The notes under the pieces: model-generated | What the model saw: the letters and a program-made list of their open reading frames with translations, nothing else | Told to the model about the DNA's origin: nothing | The model's database searches: none | In this document: positions 7,556-7,969 of the stretch, piece by piece | Position numbering within the stretch: position 1 is the stretch's first letter | Layout of the letters: every line of letters starts with the position of its first letter | Translations under genes and position numbers: made by a program | From: Pseudomonadota bacterium | GTDB lineage: Bacteria; Pseudomonadota; Gammaproteobacteria; UBA5335 | Length of the DNA stretch: 7,969 nucleotides | NCBI GenBank assembly: GCA_002862965.1 | Contig: PKCW01000299.1 | Coordinates: 1-7,969, forward strand | Direction of reading: 5' to 3'

Positions 7556-7568
7556 TGAGGATAATTCA
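7556..7568. promoter_or_regulatory. Candidate primary MetR binding site
   Basis: TGAG-GATAA-TTCA matches the E. coli MetR consensus TGAA-N5-TTCA at 7 of 8 defined bases. Its centre (7562) is about 65 bases upstream of the inferred metE start, the usual primary site for a LysR-type activator. It also covers the metR ribosome-binding site and touches its start codon, so binding there could repress metR as well. The same bases provide the metR GAGG, which partly explains the match. Confidence 0.45.
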
Positions 7569-7969
7569 TGATCGAGTGGCGTCATCTGCGCAGTCTGGCC
7601 GCCCTGCGCGACACCGGCAGCCTCACCACCGCGGCCGAGCAGCTGCATCTGACCCAGTCGGCGCTGTCGCATCAGCTCAAGGAGCTGGAGGATCGCATCG
7701 GCGCCCGGCTGTTCGAGCGCAAGAGCCGGCCGGTGCGCTTCACGCGGGCGGGCGAGCGGCTGCTGAGCCTGGCGGATCAGGTGCTGCCGCAGGTGCAGGC
7801 CGCCGAACGCGATCTGGCCCGGCTGCGCGCCGGTCGCGCCGGCCGGCTGCATCTGGTCATCGAGTGCCACAGCTGCTTCGACTGGCTGATGCCGGCGCTG
7901 GACGCCTTTCGCGCGCTGTGGCCGGAAGTCGCGCTCGACATCTCGATGGGCTACGGCTTCGAGCCGCTG
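7568..7969 (+). CDS. metR: LysR-type regulator of methionine biosynthesis MetR (C-terminus outside window)
   Basis: DNA-binding activator that in enterobacteria responds to homocysteine and turns on metE and related methionine genes. The window holds the first 134 of about 300 residues. The winged helix-turn-helix (about 2-62) includes GSLTTAAEQLHLTQSALSHQ (17-36) and closely parallels E. coli MetR. The start of the effector-binding domain has IECHSCFDWLMPAL (98-111), where E. coli MetR has the near-identical IECHSC stretch; this points to MetR rather than a generic LysR protein. GAGG (7557-7560) lies 7 bases before the ATG. It is divergent from metE, the classical arrangement, and probably controls both genes from the shared gap. 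Confidence 0.95.
   Translation, partial: MIEWRHLRSLAALRDTGSLTTAAEQLHLTQSALSHQLKELEDRIGARLFERKSRPVRFTRAGERLLSLADQVLPQVQAAERDLARLRAGRAGRLHLVIECHSCFDWLMPALDAFRALWPEVALDISMGYGFEPL

Overview
This is a strongly GC-rich chromosomal window with ordinary housekeeping genes. It most likely comes from a gammaproteobacterium. The protease is the long (67K-type) SppA with separate lysine and serine half-domains, the helicase is a DeaD/CsdA type, and the metE gene faces a metR whose readable part closely follows the enterobacterial protein. High GC and third-position GC would fit a lineage such as Xanthomonadales or Nevskiales, but that placement is inference. No tRNA, rRNA, CRISPR array, insertion sequence or phage gene was seen.

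Layout: (1) positions 1-1498, minus strand: DeaD-type ATP-dependent RNA helicase, cut off by the left edge just where its C-terminal RNA-binding domain begins. (2) 1499-2091: a 593-base stretch with no intact gene. It holds a probable deaD promoter about 170 bases from the start codon, a possible frameshifted gene remnant (1763-1916), a hairpin plus T-run that could terminate minus-strand transcription, and two more inverted repeats. (3) 2092-2994, minus: an exported alpha/beta-hydrolase (esterase-like). (4) 2995-3205: divergent control region with a perfect 14-bp palindrome. (5) 3206-5047, plus: sppA, inner-membrane protease IV. (6) 5048-5187: convergent gap with two GC-rich hairpins. (7) 5188-7473, minus: metE, cobalamin-independent methionine synthase. 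(8) 7474-7567: divergent metE-metR control region with a recognisable promoter and candidate MetR sites. (9) 7568-right edge, plus: metR, LysR-type activator, truncated by the window.

The clearest functional unit is metR/metE. MetR is expected to sense homocysteine and activate the divergent metE, and the sites in the 94-base gap are spaced as expected for a LysR-type activator. The hydrolase and sppA are divergent neighbours that both act at or beyond the inner membrane, but nothing shows that they work together. I found no convincing new biological system. The least explained parts are the possible gene remnant with its repeats (1763-2022) and the palindrome between the hydrolase and sppA.
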